64,000 nt of DNA from a bacterium (GTDB lineage: Bacteria; Bacillota; Bacilli; Lactobacillales; Streptococcaceae): contig CAJNCW010000001.1 in assembly GCA_905221345.1 (NCBI GenBank), forward strand, positions 317,042-381,041, given 5' to 3'. Below are positions 18,751 through 28,623 of this stretch, in pieces. Under the pieces are notes generated by a model that was not told the origin of the DNA, did no database searches, and saw only the letters and a list, made by a program, of their open reading frames with translations. Each line of letters opens with the position of its first letter. Position 1 is the first letter of the stretch. Made by a program: the position numbers and the translations under genes.

Positions 18751-20748
18751 TTATCCAATCACACTTCCATTTGGTACAGCTGGATCAACTGTGAGAAGGG
18801 TTAACTTGCCTTCATGTTCAGCTGAGAGGATCATTCCTTGGCTGACATATTTTTTCATCATCTTGCGTGGTTTAAGGTTGGCAACGATTTGGACTTTCTT
18901 GCCGACCAATTCTTGCTCGTTTGGATAGTATTTGGCAATTCCTGAGAGGATTTGACGGTCTTCACCATCACCAGCATCTAGGCGGAATTGGAGCAACTTG
19001 TCAGAACCTTCCACTTTAGACACTTCTTTGACTTCTGCGACACGGATTTCGACCTTATCAAAGTCTTCAAACTTGATTTCATCCTTGTTGAGTTTGAGTT
19101 CAACTTCATCTGGATTCCATTCTTTTTCGACTGCTGGTTTGTTGCCTTCCATTTGTTCTTTGATATAGGCAATCTCTTCTTCCATGTCCAGACGTGGGAA
19201 GATTGGTGTTCCTTTGGCAACAACAGTCACACCTGTAGGGAAATCAGACAAGCTCAAGTTTTCAAAGCTAGTAACTTCTTCCAAACCAAGTTGAGTCAAG
19301 ACCGCGCGACTGGTTTCCATCATAAATGGCTCAATCAAGTGAGCTACGATGCGGAGGCTAGCTGCCAAGTGGCTCATAACACTTGCTAATTGGTCGCGAA
19401 GAGCCTCATCCTTAGCCAAGACCCATGGAGCTGTCTCATCGATGTATTTGTTGGTACGTGAGATAAGCGCCCAGACTGCTTCTAAAGCACGTGGATAGTC
19501 AACTGCTTCCATGTGTGTATGGTAATCAGCAATTGATTCAGTAGCTACTTGGGCAAGAGAATCGTCAAACTCTGTCACACCTTCTACATAGGCTGGAACT
19601 TTTCCATCAAAGTACTTGTTAATCATGGAAACCGTACGGTTGAGGAGGTTTCCAAGGTCATTGGCCAATTCATAGTTGATACGACCTACATAGTCTTCAG
19701 GAGTGAAGGTTCCGTCTGAACCAACTGGGAGGCTTCGCATGAGGTAGTAACGAAGTGGGTCCAGTCCATAACGCTCTACTAGCATTTCAGGGTAAACGAC
19801 ATTTCCCTTAGACTTAGACATCTTACCGTCTTTCATGACGAACCAACCGTGGGCAATCAGGCGGTCAGGCAATTTCATATCCAACATCATGAGAAGGATT
19901 GGCCAGTAGATTGAGTGGAAACGAAGAATGTCTTTTCCGACCATGTGGAAGACTGTTCCATTCCAGAACTTATCAAAGTTAGCATGATCATCTTGACCAT
20001 ATCCAAGAGCTGTCGCATAGTTGAGAAGAGCATCAATCCAAACATAGACAACGTGTTTAGGATTTGATGGTACTGGCACGCCCCAAGTAAAGGTTGTCCG
20101 AGATACGGCCAAGTCTTCCAAACCTGGTTCGATGAAGTTACGTAGCATTTCATTAAGACGACCATCTGGAGTGATGAAGTCAGGGTGAGATTTGAAAAAT
20201 TCAACCAAGCGTTCTTGGTATTTGCTGAGGCGAAGGAAATAAGATTCTTCAGAAACCCATTCGACCTCGTGGCCTGATGGAGCGATACCACCCGTCACAT
20301 TTCCAGCTTCATCACGGAAAACTTCCGCAAGCTGACTTTCTGTAAAGAATTCCTCATCTGAGACTGAATACCAACCAGAGTATTCACCCAAATAGATGTC
20401 ATCTTGAGCAAGCAAGCGCTCAAAGACCTGCGCTACTACTTTTTCATGGTAGTCATCAGTTGTACGGATGAATTTATCGTATGAGATATCTAGTAATTTC
20501 CAGAGTTCTTTGACTCCAACCGCCATCCCGTCAACATAAGCTTGTGGTGTAATACCAGCTTCTTCCGCTTTCTGTTGGATCTTTTGACCATGCTCGTCAA
20601 GACCTGTCAGATAAAAGACATCGTAGCCCATAAGGCGTTTGTAACGCGCTAGGACATCACAGGCGATGGTTGTGTAGGCAGAACCGATATGAAGTTTACC
20701 AGATGGATAGTAAATCGGTGTTGTAATATAAAAATTCTTTTCAGACAT
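18751..20748 (-). CDS. metG: Methionyl-tRNA synthetase
   Basis: The start is taken as ATG 20748 ([15 protein letters not shown]) after AAAGGAAAA; a frame to 20790 lacks a ribosome site. The 665-residue class I synthetase has the HIGH-type motif KLHIGSAY near residue 15 and KMSKSKGN near residue 300, the anticodon-binding helical domain, and a C-terminal EMAPII-like tRNA-binding domain (about 560-665, [14 protein letters not shown]). Single-cysteine zinc-site pattern is of the short bacterial type. It charges tRNA-Met for initiation and elongation. Confidence 0.97.
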   Translation of the reverse strand: MSEKNFYITTPIYYPSGKLHIGSAYTTIACDVLARYKRLMGYDVFYLTGLDEHGQKIQQKAEEAGITPQAYVDGMAVGVKELWKLLDISYDKFIRTTDDYHEKVVAQVFERLLAQDDIYLGEYSGWYSVSDEEFFTESQLAEVFRDEAGNVTGGIAPSGHEVEWVSEESYFLRLSKYQERLVEFFKSHPDFITPDGRLNEMLRNFIEPGLEDLAVSRTTFTWGVPVPSNPKHVVYVWIDALLNYATALGYGQDDHANFDKFWNGTVFHMVGKDILRFHSIYWPILLMMLDMKLPDRLIAHGWFVMKDGKMSKSKGNVVYPEMLVERYGLDPLRYYLMRSLPVGSDGTFTPEDYVGRINYELANDLGNLLNRTVSMINKYFDGKVPAYVEGVTEFDDSLAQVATESIADYHTHMEAVDYPRALEAVWALISRTNKYIDETAPWVLAKDEALRDQLASVMSHLAASLRIVAHLIEPFMMETSRAVLTQLGLEEVTSFENLSLSDFPTGVTVVAKGTPIFPRLDMEEEIAYIKEQMEGNKPAVEKEWNPDEVELKLNKDEIKFEDFDKVEIRVAEVKEVSKVEGSDKLLQFRLDAGDGEDRQILSGIAKYYPNEQELVGKKVQIVANLKPRKMMKKYVSQGMILSAEHEGKLTLLTVDPAVPNGSVIG

Positions 20749-20838
20749 AATTTTTCCTTTCCAGGCAAATGAAACCTGTTTTTCTAACACTTCATTATAT
20801 CATATTTTTAGTGATTTTCGATAGGAAAATCCATACAA

Positions 20839-20868
20839 AAACAAGATAGACAAGTGTCCATCTTGTTT
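20839..20868 (-). terminator. Terminator of the MacAB-like operon
   Basis: A 14-bp stem with one mismatch (20839-20852 with 20855-20868) is followed on the minus strand by a T run, just after the permease stop. Confidence 0.75.
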
Positions 20869-20871
20869 ATC

Positions 20872-22131
20872 TTATTCATAGCGAAGGGCTTCAATTGGAT
20901 CAAGCTTAGACGCTTTATTGGCTGGCAAGACTCCGAAAATCATCCCAACACTTGCTGACACTGCCAAGCTAAAGAGAGCGATTGGTAGCGAGACACCAAT
21001 TTCTATTCCTTCCATCATATTTTTTAGTAAGGCACCTGCTAGTGCGGTCAAGCCTGCTGCACTTACTAGACCGATGACTCCACCTAATAAGGTCAAAATC
21101 ATGGACTCAATCAAAAACTGTACCAAGATATTAGCCCGTGTAGCCCCCAATGCTTTACGAAGACCAATCTCACGCGTACGCTCCGTTACAGAAACCAGCA
21201 TGATATTCATAACTCCAGTCCCTCCCACAAAGAGAGAGATTCCAGCGATCGCACTAATAATAGCGGTCATAAAACCAAAGATTTGCTGAACCTCTGCAAA
21301 AGCGGCGGTTTCGTCTACAACCTGATATTCTCCCTGCTGCACTCCTGCAATTTCTGTCATCTTACGTGCGAGTTCTGGCCCCAAAGTCGGAGTTAGACTC
21401 GTATCATTCACACGAAAGACAATATTAGAAATTTCCTCTACATTAAAATTAGCTGCTACAGAAGCATTGGTTGTTATCGGCAAACCACCTACACCAAACA
21501 TCTTAGCACTTTTAACAGCAGGACTAGAGTAAACACCAATCACACGATAGCTATATCCATTGGCTGAAATGATTTGATTGAGCGCTTCCTGAGGTGAGTC
21601 AAAAAGACTTTTAGCGAGTTCTTCGTCTAGCAAAATCACACTTGCAAAATCTCGGTAGTCTTGTTCTCTCAGGTCCCTACCTGCAATAATTTTATTTTCC
21701 ACAGTAGACATATAAGTCATATTTCCACCTGTCAGACTTGCTCGCTCTACCTTCTTATCCTTATAGGTCAAAGTAACATTTGTACTATTAGTCACATAAT
21801 AGCCATCCACACCTTTCTGCTTGGCAGCTTCCTTAACCCACGATTCCTGTGTTTTAGGTGGTTCCACATGAACATCTTCTTCTTTACCAGATAACGTCAG
21901 TGCAGATTGCTTTTGCGTAAAGGAACCATCTTTACTTTTAATTGGTGAGAAAAATACCTGAATATTTTTCTGAGATTTGGTCATATTTTTATTGACCTGA
22001 CGAGACATAGAGTCTCCTAAAGCCATGATGACAACTACTGAAGAGACTCCAATGATAATACCAATCATGGTCAAAAAGGAGCGCATCTTGTGTGCCATAA
22101 TAGATGAAAAGGCAAATTTCAGATTTTGCAT
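20872..22131 (-). CDS. MacB-like ABC transporter permease
   Basis: The start is ATG 22131 (MQNLKFAFSSIMAHKMRS) with GGAGAAC upstream; the longer frame overlaps the ATPase. The 419-residue protein has one N-terminal membrane helix (FLTMIGIIIGVSSVVVIMALG), a large external MacB-type domain, and three C-terminal FtsX helices with the TERTREIGLRKALGA loop. With the adaptor and ATPase it forms a MacAB-like efflux pump; the pneumococcal counterpart contributes to antimicrobial peptide and antibiotic resistance. Substrates here are inferred. Confidence 0.92.
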   Translation of the reverse strand: MQNLKFAFSSIMAHKMRSFLTMIGIIIGVSSVVVIMALGDSMSRQVNKNMTKSQKNIQVFFSPIKSKDGSFTQKQSALTLSGKEEDVHVEPPKTQESWVKEAAKQKGVDGYYVTNSTNVTLTYKDKKVERASLTGGNMTYMSTVENKIIAGRDLREQDYRDFASVILLDEELAKSLFDSPQEALNQIISANGYSYRVIGVYSSPAVKSAKMFGVGGLPITTNASVAANFNVEEISNIVFRVNDTSLTPTLGPELARKMTEIAGVQQGEYQVVDETAAFAEVQQIFGFMTAIISAIAGISLFVGGTGVMNIMLVSVTERTREIGLRKALGATRANILVQFLIESMILTLLGGVIGLVSAAGLTALAGALLKNMMEGIEIGVSLPIALFSLAVSASVGMIFGVLPANKASKLDPIEALRYE

Positions 22132-22132
22132 C

Positions 22133-22834
22133 TTAGTTCTCCTTCCCTTCCAAACGAGCGCTATCAGATGAAATAACTCCATCACGGATTACAATTTGGC
22201 GTTTTGCATAGGCTGCAATTTCGGGCTCGTGCGTTACCATAATAATAGTCTTGCCTTCTTCATTTAACTCAACCAAGAGTTCCATGATTTGACTTCCTGT
22301 TTTCGTATCCAAGGCACCTGTCGGTTCATCAGCTAGGATGATTGAGGGATCATTAACAAGAGCACGCGCAATGGCTACTCGTTGTTTTTGACCACCAGAC
22401 AACTCCGAAGGAAGGTGATGAATACGATCAGTCAACTCTACTTTACTCAGATATTCCTCTGCCAACTTGCGACGTTGGGCAGCTGGAACTCCTGCATAAA
22501 TCAAGGGCAACTCAACATTTTGAACGGCATCCATCTTTGACAAAAGAAAGAACTGTTGAAAGACAAAACCAATTTGTTGGTTACGTACCTGTGCCAACTG
22601 CTTTTCACCTAGACGGGCCACTTCTTGACCTTCTAGATAGTATTCGCCGCTAGTTGGGGTGTCCAGCATTCCGATGGTATTCATCAGAGTAGATTTACCC
22701 GAGCCAGATGGTCCCATAATGGCAACAAATTCCCCTTCGCCAATCTCCAAGTTAATATTTTTCAAGACCTGCAGTTCCTGTTCACCATTTCGATAGCTCC
22801 GGCAGATGTTTTTTAGACTAATTAGTTGTTTCAT
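22133..22834 (-). CDS. MacB-like ABC transporter ATP-binding protein
   Basis: A 233-residue ATPase with Walker [11 protein letters not shown]-loop FVFQQFFLL, signature [10 protein letters not shown], Walker [12 protein letters not shown] and H-loop VTHEPE. It is of the MacB/LolD type that pairs with FtsX-like permeases. Its stop is one base upstream of the permease start and its start overlaps the adaptor stop by 17 bases, so the three genes form one coupled operon. Confidence 0.94.
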   Translation of the reverse strand: MKQLISLKNICRSYRNGEQELQVLKNINLEIGEGEFVAIMGPSGSGKSTLMNTIGMLDTPTSGEYYLEGQEVARLGEKQLAQVRNQQIGFVFQQFFLLSKMDAVQNVELPLIYAGVPAAQRRKLAEEYLSKVELTDRIHHLPSELSGGQKQRVAIARALVNDPSIILADEPTGALDTKTGSQIMELLVELNEEGKTIIMVTHEPEIAAYAKRQIVIRDGVISSDSARLEGKEN

Positions 22835-23975
22835 CAGCCTTCACCTCTTTTCCTTCTTCCAAGGAAGTCGTTGGATTACTGATGACTTTGGTTCCATTTG
22901 TCAAACCAGATGTGATCTCTTGGTTTTCTGCGTCAGCATTTCCTAGGCTAACTTCGATTTTCTTAGCCTTATTCTCTTCGTCAACAACCCAAACATAGTT
23001 TTTCCCGTCTTCAGTAATGACACTGGTTAAAGGTACGAGGATTGATTTCTTGTCACTTTTAACCTCAACACTAACGGTAAAACCTGGTCTCAAATCACCA
23101 ATCTCACTCGTTACTTCAATCGTATAAGGATATTTAGAACCAGTATTCCCCCCAGTTATAGCATTCGTTCCTTCTCCACTATTTTTAGGGTAAGCTGAAA
23201 TAAAGCTGATCTTCCCTGTCCAAGTTTTATCTTGGTAAACTTTAGAAGAGAAGGTCACTTCTTGGCCAACAGAAAGGTTGGCAAGATTGTACTCGGAAAG
23301 TTCTCCCTTAACTTGTAGATTGTCGTTACTTACTACATGAACCATCACTTGATTTGCAGCAGTTGTGGACTTTGATACATTGCGATTAACTTCTACAACT
23401 GTACCTTCTAGCGTACTCAAAACCTTTGTTGCGTCCAATTGGGCCTGCGCCTTTTTAAGTTGCGCCTCTGCATCAGCACGACTATCACGAGCATCGCTAA
23501 TCTGAGAATCAATGGAAGAGACAGAAGAACCCTGTTCTCCATCATCATATTCTTCCGAATCAGCTAGAGTGTTGTTTCGTGATTCCTTCAAGTCATTGAT
23601 ACGACGGTCAGCCTTGGCTATGGCACGGTTAGCTGCATCATAAGCAGACTGCGCTTCTGTGCTGTTGTATTTTACGAGCGCTTGTCCTTTGTCAACCTTA
23701 TCTCCAACAGAAACCAAGATTTCATCCACCTCACCCTTACTTGCATCCAAATAAACATATTGTTCATTTTTTGCGGTGACAGTACCAGATAAAAGAACAG
23801 AGGAGGCAACTGTTCCTTCCTTTGCGACTACGAGATGCGATGTGTCATCCTTACCGGCAGCCTGAGAGGGCTGTCTAAATAGCAAAATACCCGCTGCACT
23901 GATTATAATAATACTTGCAGCTCCAATAGCTGTGTATAGTTGCCATTTTTTAGTTTTCTTATTCCCCTTCATCAC
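22818..23975 (-). CDS. MacA/HlyD-like efflux adaptor protein
   Basis: A 385-residue membrane-fusion type protein with one N-terminal membrane anchor (AIGAASIIIISAAGILLF), a biotinyl-lipoyl-like hairpin (VDEILVSVGDKVDKGQALVKY), a coiled-coil segment (SAYDAANRAIAKADRRIND) and beta-barrel parts. In Gram-positive bacteria this adaptor sits on the outer face of the membrane and links the MacB-like permease to the envelope. It is the first gene of the operon; tandem ATGs leave the start uncertain by one codon. Confidence 0.92.
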   Translation of the reverse strand: MMKGNKKTKKWQLYTAIGAASIIIISAAGILLFRQPSQAAGKDDTSHLVVAKEGTVASSVLLSGTVTAKNEQYVYLDASKGEVDEILVSVGDKVDKGQALVKYNSTEAQSAYDAANRAIAKADRRINDLKESRNNTLADSEEYDDGEQGSSVSSIDSQISDARDSRADAEAQLKKAQAQLDATKVLSTLEGTVVEVNRNVSKSTTAANQVMVHVVSNDNLQVKGELSEYNLANLSVGQEVTFSSKVYQDKTWTGKISFISAYPKNSGEGTNAITGGNTGSKYPYTIEVTSEIGDLRPGFTVSVEVKSDKKSILVPLTSVITEDGKNYVWVVDEENKAKKIEVSLGNADAENQEITSGLTNGTKVISNPTTSLEEGKEVKADETTN

Positions 23976-24007
23976 AAAACTCCTGTTTTATTTTCAATAC
24001 AAAGACC

Positions 24008-24036
24008 ATTATAGCAAATTTACCTACTCTAAACAA
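24008..24036 (-). promoter_or_regulatory. Promoter of the MacAB-like operon
   Basis: On the minus strand -35 TTGTTT (24031-24036) and -10 TATAAT (24008-24013) are separated by 17 bases, some 33 bases upstream of the adaptor ATG. Confidence 0.65.
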
Positions 24037-24181
24037 TGATTGTTCAGAGAGAAAAGAGAACAATTCAGGAAATGAACCTTATTTTCATTTAATTTATGCA
24101 GAATTGTACTAGTAACATCATACACCTTATTTCTATATTTAGCAAGTGTTTTCTGCTATTTCTTTAGAGCGTAGCAGATTT

Positions 24182-24210
24182 TTGCATTCAAATAGTAAAA
24201 ACGATAGAAT
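24182..24210 (+). promoter_or_regulatory. gor promoter
   Basis: -35 TTGCAT (24182-24187) and -10 TAGAAT (24205-24210) are separated by 17 bases; AAGGAG follows just before the ATG at 24240. Confidence 0.6.
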
Positions 24211-24239
24211 ATGACTATCAAAGCTATAAGGAGTTTTCT

Positions 24240-25586
24240 ATGAGAGAATATGATATCATCGCCATCGGTGGGGGAAGCGGCGGCATTGCCACTATGAACC
24301 GCGCTGGCGAACACGGTGCTAAAGCAGCTGTTATCGAAGAGAAAAAATTAGGTGGAACCTGCGTCAATGTCGGTTGTGTTCCTAAGAAAATCATGTGGTA
24401 TGGAGCACAAATCGCTGAAAGCTTCCACCACTACGGCCCTGACTATGGTTTTACAAGTTCAGATGTTCAATTTGATTTTGCTAAACTTCGTCAAAATCGT
24501 GAAGCCTACATCGATCGTGCCCGCTCGTCTTATGATGGAAGTTTCAAGCGCAACGGTGTTGATTTGATTGAAGGTCGTGCTCATTTCGTTGATTCCCACA
24601 CAGTCAGTGTTAATGGTAAATTGATTCGTGCCAAACATATCGTGATTGCGACTGGCGCTCGTCCAAGCATCCCAACTATCCCTGGAGCTGAACTCGGTGG
24701 TAGCTCAGACGATGTCTTTGCTTGGGAGCAACTTCCTGAATCCGTTGCGATTCTTGGAGCTGGCTATATCGCCGTTGAATTAGCAGGTGTTCTCCACTCT
24801 CTCGGAGTAAAAACTGATTTGTTTGTTCGTCGCGATCGTCCCTTGCGTGGTTTTGACAGCTACATCGTTGAAGGTCTTGTCAATGAAATGGAAAAAACAG
24901 GTCTACCTTTGCACACGCATAAGGTACCCGTCAAGCTAGAAAAAACAGAGCAAGGTATTACCATTCATTTTGAAGACGGTTCTAGTCATACTGCCAGCCA
25001 AGTTATCTGGGCTACTGGCCGCCGTCCAAATGTAGACGGTCTGGAGTTAGAAAAAGCTGGCGTCACACTCAACGAACGTGGATTTATCCAAGTGGATGAA
25101 TATCAAAATACAGTTGTAGATGGTATCTACGCCCTTGGAGACGTTACTGGAGAGAAAGAACTTACCCCCGTAGCCATCAAGGCAGGACGTACCCTATCTG
25201 AACGCCTCTTCAACGGGAAAACAAATGCCAAGATGGACTACACGACTATCCCTACTGTAGTCTTCTCCCACCCAGCAATCGGAACCGTTGGTTTGACCGA
25301 GGAGCAAGCTATCAAAGAATACGGCCAAGATAACATCAAAGTCTACAAGTCAAGCTTTGCATCTATGTACTCTGCTGTTACAAACCATCGTCAAGAGTCT
25401 CGCTTCAAACTCATCACCGCAGGTGATGACGAAAAAGTTGTTGGCCTACACGGACTTGGTTACGGAGTGGATGAGATGATTCAAGGATTCGCTGTTGCCA
25501 TCAAGATGGGGGCTACCAAGGCGGACTTTGATGCTACAGTAGCTATCCACCCAACCGCTTCAGAAGAATTTGTAACCATGCGCTAA
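24240..25586 (+). CDS. gor: Glutathione-disulfide reductase
   Basis: A 448-residue FAD- and NADPH-dependent disulfide reductase that keeps imported glutathione reduced. The FAD motif [13 protein letters not shown] is at the N-terminus, the redox-active pair is in [13 protein letters not shown] (about 40-52), the NADPH Rossmann motif is [11 protein letters not shown], and the C-terminal catalytic HPTASEE is intact. Length is typical. It is followed by a strong terminator and then bioY. Confidence 0.96.
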   Translation: MREYDIIAIGGGSGGIATMNRAGEHGAKAAVIEEKKLGGTCVNVGCVPKKIMWYGAQIAESFHHYGPDYGFTSSDVQFDFAKLRQNREAYIDRARSSYDGSFKRNGVDLIEGRAHFVDSHTVSVNGKLIRAKHIVIATGARPSIPTIPGAELGGSSDDVFAWEQLPESVAILGAGYIAVELAGVLHSLGVKTDLFVRRDRPLRGFDSYIVEGLVNEMEKTGLPLHTHKVPVKLEKTEQGITIHFEDGSSHTASQVIWATGRRPNVDGLELEKAGVTLNERGFIQVDEYQNTVVDGIYALGDVTGEKELTPVAIKAGRTLSERLFNGKTNAKMDYTTIPTVVFSHPAIGTVGLTEEQAIKEYGQDNIKVYKSSFASMYSAVTNHRQESRFKLITAGDDEKVVGLHGLGYGVDEMIQGFAVAIKMGATKADFDATVAIHPTASEEFVTMR

Positions 25587-25592
25587 TCGTTG

Positions 25593-25618
25593 AAAGAGAC
25601 CCCATGTGGTCTCTTTTT
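25593..25618 (+). terminator. gor terminator
   Basis: A 9-bp perfect stem (25593-25601 with 25608-25616, loop CCATGT) runs into T residues just after the gor stop. Confidence 0.85.
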
Positions 25619-25668
25619 ACTTGTAAAATCGGCCGCTACAAAATTGTTACCTGTGTTTTAAAAATAGG

Positions 25669-25696
25669 TTGACTTTTGTTTCTAAACCAGTATAAT
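25669..25696 (+). promoter_or_regulatory. bioY promoter
   Basis: -35 TTGACT (25669-25674), a 16-base spacer and -10 TATAAT (25691-25696). The promoter covers the first ATG of the long frame, ruling that codon out as the bioY start. Confidence 0.8.
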
Positions 25697-25729
25697 AGTT
25701 ACTATAATTTTGAAAAGAGGTTAACAGTT

Positions 25730-26266
25730 TTGAAAAAAGCTCATATCTATGCTATCCCTGCTATCGGTGCTGCTCTCATCGCCGTATTGGCGCAAATCAG
25801 TCTCCCTATCGGTCCTGTACCTTTCACTCTGCAAAACTTTGCGATCGGTCTGATTGCAACTGTTTTTAGACCTAGGGAAGCCGTTCTATCTGTAGCTCTC
25901 TATCTCCTGCTGGGTGCCATTGGTTTACCAGTCTTTGCAGGAGGTGGTGCAGGATTCCACGTTTTAGTTGGTCCAAGTTCTGGTTATCTCTGGTTCGACC
26001 TTGTCTATGCAGGGCTTACATCTTATCTCATCCATCAAAATAGTGGCTATATCCGCATTTTCCTAGCCAACCTCTTGGGTGACTCTCTAGTCTTTGTAGG
26101 AGGTATTCTCAGCCTCCACTTCCTTGCTGGTATGGCACTTGACAAAGCACTTGCTGTCGGTGTCCTTCCCTTTATCCTCCCTGACCTTGGTAAGATCATT
26201 GCGATTAGTTTCATTGGTCGCCTACTATTACAACGACTTAGGGGACAAGCATACTTCTCAATTTAA
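25730..26266 (+). CDS. bioY: Biotin transporter S component BioY
   Basis: The start is the TTG at 25730 (protein MKKAHIYAIPAIGAALIAV) after AGAGG; the ATG at 25676 lies inside the promoter and gives an atypical hydrophilic head. The 178-residue protein has six membrane helices with the BioY features PIGPVPFTLQNFAIGLIA and GLPVFAGGGAGF. It binds biotin and works with a shared ECF energising module encoded elsewhere. No biotin-repressor operator is visible. Confidence 0.92.
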   Translation: MKKAHIYAIPAIGAALIAVLAQISLPIGPVPFTLQNFAIGLIATVFRPREAVLSVALYLLLGAIGLPVFAGGGAGFHVLVGPSSGYLWFDLVYAGLTSYLIHQNSGYIRIFLANLLGDSLVFVGGILSLHFLAGMALDKALAVGVLPFILPDLGKIIAISFIGRLLLQRLRGQAYFSI

Positions 26267-26271
26267 CCCAA

Positions 26272-26305
26272 AAAGGATACTGAGTCAAAAACTCAATATC
26301 CTTTT
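26272..26305. terminator. Bidirectional terminator between bioY and the PC4-like gene
   Basis: A 14-bp stem with one mismatch (26272-26285 with 26291-26304) has A and T tracts on both sides, serving the two converging genes. Confidence 0.85.
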
Positions 26306-26522
26306 ATTGATTTCCTTTAAAGGCATCTACCATTACCTGAAATTCCTCGTTTGTAAGAGTGATTCCTTTTCCCATTTTGGTATGATCAGGGCTCCAAGTC
26401 CGAATATCAAACTTCGCTGGTGCTCCATTAAAGCTGACTCGATTTAGTTCTTTTGTCCATCCTTTGTCATTTTCAGACAAGGTGAGCAAGTGTTCTTCGA
26501 TTTCAAATGTAAATTCTGCCAT
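26304..26522 (-). CDS. PC4-like ssDNA-binding protein (YdbC family)
   Basis: A 72-residue protein with the compact beta fold pattern of PC4/YdbC: FEIEEHLLTLSEN, GWTKELNRVSFNGAPAKFDI, RTWSPDHTKMGKG and a C-terminal helix. The pneumococcal homologue has been described as a dimer that binds single-stranded DNA; a role in transcription or repair is inferred. It is a single gene converging on bioY. Confidence 0.8.
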   Translation of the reverse strand: MAEFTFEIEEHLLTLSENDKGWTKELNRVSFNGAPAKFDIRTWSPDHTKMGKGITLTNEEFQVMVDAFKGNQ

Positions 26523-26624
26523 TTTAACTCCTTTATGTGATATGCTTTCTATAGTCTATTCGTAAAATCTTGTAGATTGTACGAAAATTTTATATAATAT
26601 GGTTATATAAGAGGGGAGAAGCCT

Positions 26625-26945
26625 ATGAGATATACATTCAAGCATGTCTTAGATAAGATACAAGATTTTCTCAGTGGACGTGATGAACAAGATTATTCTG
26701 AAAACGACTCCCTTATTAGCAAAATTGAACAGGCCATCCAGAAAAAAACTGCTGTTCATGTCATACTAGCTGAAACAAGCTTCACTGGTGATATCGTCAA
26801 ATATGATACCAGTCGTCAACAGATTGTTGTCAAAAATTTTACAAAAAATGTAACACGTATCATCCGAATCGCTGACATCAAAAGGCTACGCTTTGTCCCA
26901 TCTACTGTCCAGAGAGCTCAGAAAAATAGATTTAAGAAAGAGTGA
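26625..26945 (+). CDS. Hypothetical small beta-rich protein
   Basis: A 106-residue protein. A charged helical N-terminus is followed by about 60 residues of alternating strands (AVHVILAETSFTGDIVKYD, QQIVVKNFTKNVTRIIRIADI) that look like a small Sm-like or YolD-like barrel, and a basic tail QRAQKNRFKKE. It is conserved in position in this group but its function is unknown. TATAAT at about 26594 and GAGGGGAG upstream of the ATG support the start. Confidence 0.6.
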   Translation: MRYTFKHVLDKIQDFLSGRDEQDYSENDSLISKIEQAIQKKTAVHVILAETSFTGDIVKYDTSRQQIVVKNFTKNVTRIIRIADIKRLRFVPSTVQRAQKNRFKKE

Positions 26946-26969
26946 GATGCTTTTCATCCCACTCTTTTT
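26937..26969. terminator. Terminator between converging genes
   Basis: A 13-bp stem with one mismatch (26937-26949 with 26955-26967) and T run follows the hypothetical gene and faces the ATP-cone gene from the other side. Confidence 0.8.
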
Positions 26970-26970
26970 C

Positions 26971-27309
26971 TTAACGAATTTGTTCAAAATGCAGGTGAAC
27001 TGCGATATGGTCTCCGTAACCACTTCTCTCCAAATCGCGTTGTAAGCGGTAAGAAATGTAATGTTCTGCGATGGTGATATATCCTGCCCCCAACAAACGA
27101 TTTTCAACCATTGATTGGATCATGCTAATAGTTGCACGTTCCACTTTTGCTTCTTCCAAGTCCAAGACTACTTTTTTAGTGACTTGAGCTAGGTTTTGAC
27201 GTAGATCATCTGTCAAAACATAAACTGTCTGAGCCGCTTTTAGAACAGCTTGGTAGATTTTATCTGGATCAAAGTCTGCAACTTCTCCGTTACGTTTGAT
27301 TACTTGCAT
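26971..27309 (-). CDS. ATP-cone domain protein
   Basis: A 112-residue stand-alone ATP-cone: VIKRNGEVADFDPDKIYQAVLKAA at the N-terminus is the nucleotide-binding cone seen in NrdR and ribonucleotide reductases, followed by helices ending HYISYRLQRDLERSGYGD. There is no NrdR zinc ribbon and no reductase domain. It probably senses ATP/dATP but the partner is unknown. It lies 11 bases after trmD on the same strand. Confidence 0.8.
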   Translation of the reverse strand: MQVIKRNGEVADFDPDKIYQAVLKAAQTVYVLTDDLRQNLAQVTKKVVLDLEEAKVERATISMIQSMVENRLLGAGYITIAEHYISYRLQRDLERSGYGDHIAVHLHFEQIR

Positions 27310-27320
27310 AGGGTTCTCCT

Positions 27321-28040
27321 TTATTCTTTGTTTTCTTTGATTTCAGCTAGCATTTTTTCTTCTTCTGCTGTTAGTTGATAGTTTTCTAGCAAATCTGGTC
27401 TGCGCTCGTAGGTTTTCTTTAAACTCTCATAAAGTCGCCACTGACGAATCTTCTCATGGTGCCCACTCATAAGTACATCTGGAACCACCATGCCTCGATA
27501 GTCATAAGGACGTGTGTATTGGGGATATTCGAGAAGTCCTGAAGAAAAACTATCATCCTGGTGACTAGACTCCTTGCCAATTACTTCCGGAATCAAGCGA
27601 ACAGTCGCATCAATCATGGTCATAGCCGCCAATTCACCACCAGTCAAGACATAGTCTCCTAGAGAAATCTCATCGGTTACCAAGGTCTTGATGCGCTCGT
27701 CATATCCTTCGTAGTGACCACAGATAAAGATTAGCTCATCTTCCTGGGCCAAATCCTCAGCGTACGCTTGATCAAACTGTTTCCCAGCAGGATCAAGCAG
27801 GATGACACGGGGATTTTTCTTTTCAATAGCATCAAAGGCATCGAAAATGGGTTGGGCTCGGAGCAACATCCCCTGACCGCCTCCGTAGGGCTCATCATCT
27901 ACATGGCGGGCTTTTTCAGCGTATTCTCTGAAATTATGATACTGGATTTCCAAGAGCCCTTTTTCTCGAGCCTTTCCAACAATCGAGTGCTCTAGTGGAG
28001 AAAACATCTCAGGAAAGAGGGTTAAAATATCAATCTTCAT
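27321..28040 (-). CDS. trmD: tRNA (guanine-37-N1)-methyltransferase
   Basis: A 239-residue SPOUT-class enzyme that methylates G37 next to the anticodon and prevents frameshifting. Knot motifs [10 protein letters not shown] and [12 protein letters not shown] are present. Of two tandem ATGs (28043, 28040) the second is chosen for better spacing from AAGGA and family agreement ([13 protein letters not shown]). It overlaps the rimM stop, so translation is coupled. Confidence 0.97.
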   Translation of the reverse strand: MKIDILTLFPEMFSPLEHSIVGKAREKGLLEIQYHNFREYAEKARHVDDEPYGGGQGMLLRAQPIFDAFDAIEKKNPRVILLDPAGKQFDQAYAEDLAQEDELIFICGHYEGYDERIKTLVTDEISLGDYVLTGGELAAMTMIDATVRLIPEVIGKESSHQDDSFSSGLLEYPQYTRPYDYRGMVVPDVLMSGHHEKIRQWRLYESLKKTYERRPDLLENYQLTAEEEKMLAEIKENKE

Positions 28041-28548
28041 CATCTAGTCCTTCTAAGATTTCCACTTCGACCCGCTTGTTTGGAATATCAACATTGAGAA
28101 CTACTGGTGGTATGTAAGGCAAAAGCAAATCACGCTTACCTTTTCTCTTAACCACCCAGACATCATTGGCACCTGGTTGTAGGATTTCCTTGATGGTTCC
28201 AATCAAGTTGTCTCCCTCGTAAACATCCAAACCGATAATCTCGTGATAGTAGAATTCCCCATCGTCTAGGTCATTCAGATCTTCCTCAGCGACCTTGAGA
28301 CTATAACCCTTGTACTTTTCAATCGCATTGATATGGTACATGTCTTTGAATTTGATAATATCAAAGTTCTTATGCTTACGGTGGCTAGCGATGGTCACTG
28401 TTTGGACAAACTGATCTTTTTCATCAAACAAGGCCAGCTCTGCCCCTTTTTTAAAACGTTCCTCGGCAAAATCCGTCACAGACAAGACTCTCATCTCACC
28501 CTGTAGACCCTGCGTATTGACGATTTTTCCAACATTAAAGTAGTTCAT
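28030..28548 (-). CDS. rimM: Ribosome maturation factor RimM
   Basis: A 172-residue 30S assembly factor that binds S19 and helps mature the 16S head domain. The N-terminal RimM beta-barrel ([18 protein letters not shown]) and C-terminal PRC-barrel ([34 protein letters not shown]) are both complete. It overlaps trmD by 11 bases, the conserved rimM-trmD order. Confidence 0.97.
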   Translation of the reverse strand: MNYFNVGKIVNTQGLQGEMRVLSVTDFAEERFKKGAELALFDEKDQFVQTVTIASHRKHKNFDIIKFKDMYHINAIEKYKGYSLKVAEEDLNDLDDGEFYYHEIIGLDVYEGDNLIGTIKEILQPGANDVWVVKRKGKRDLLLPYIPPVVLNVDIPNKRVEVEILEGLDDED

Positions 28549-28623
28549 CTTGTCTCCTGTATCTATTTCTATCCTTTATTTTATCACGTTCCAAGGATTT
28601 TCACAAGTTGGATAAATCTCATC

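Noticed and set aside
25676..25729. An upstream ATG start for bioY
   Set aside because: It lies between the -35 and -10 boxes of the bioY promoter and gives a head unlike BioY; the TTG at 25730 has a ribosome site.
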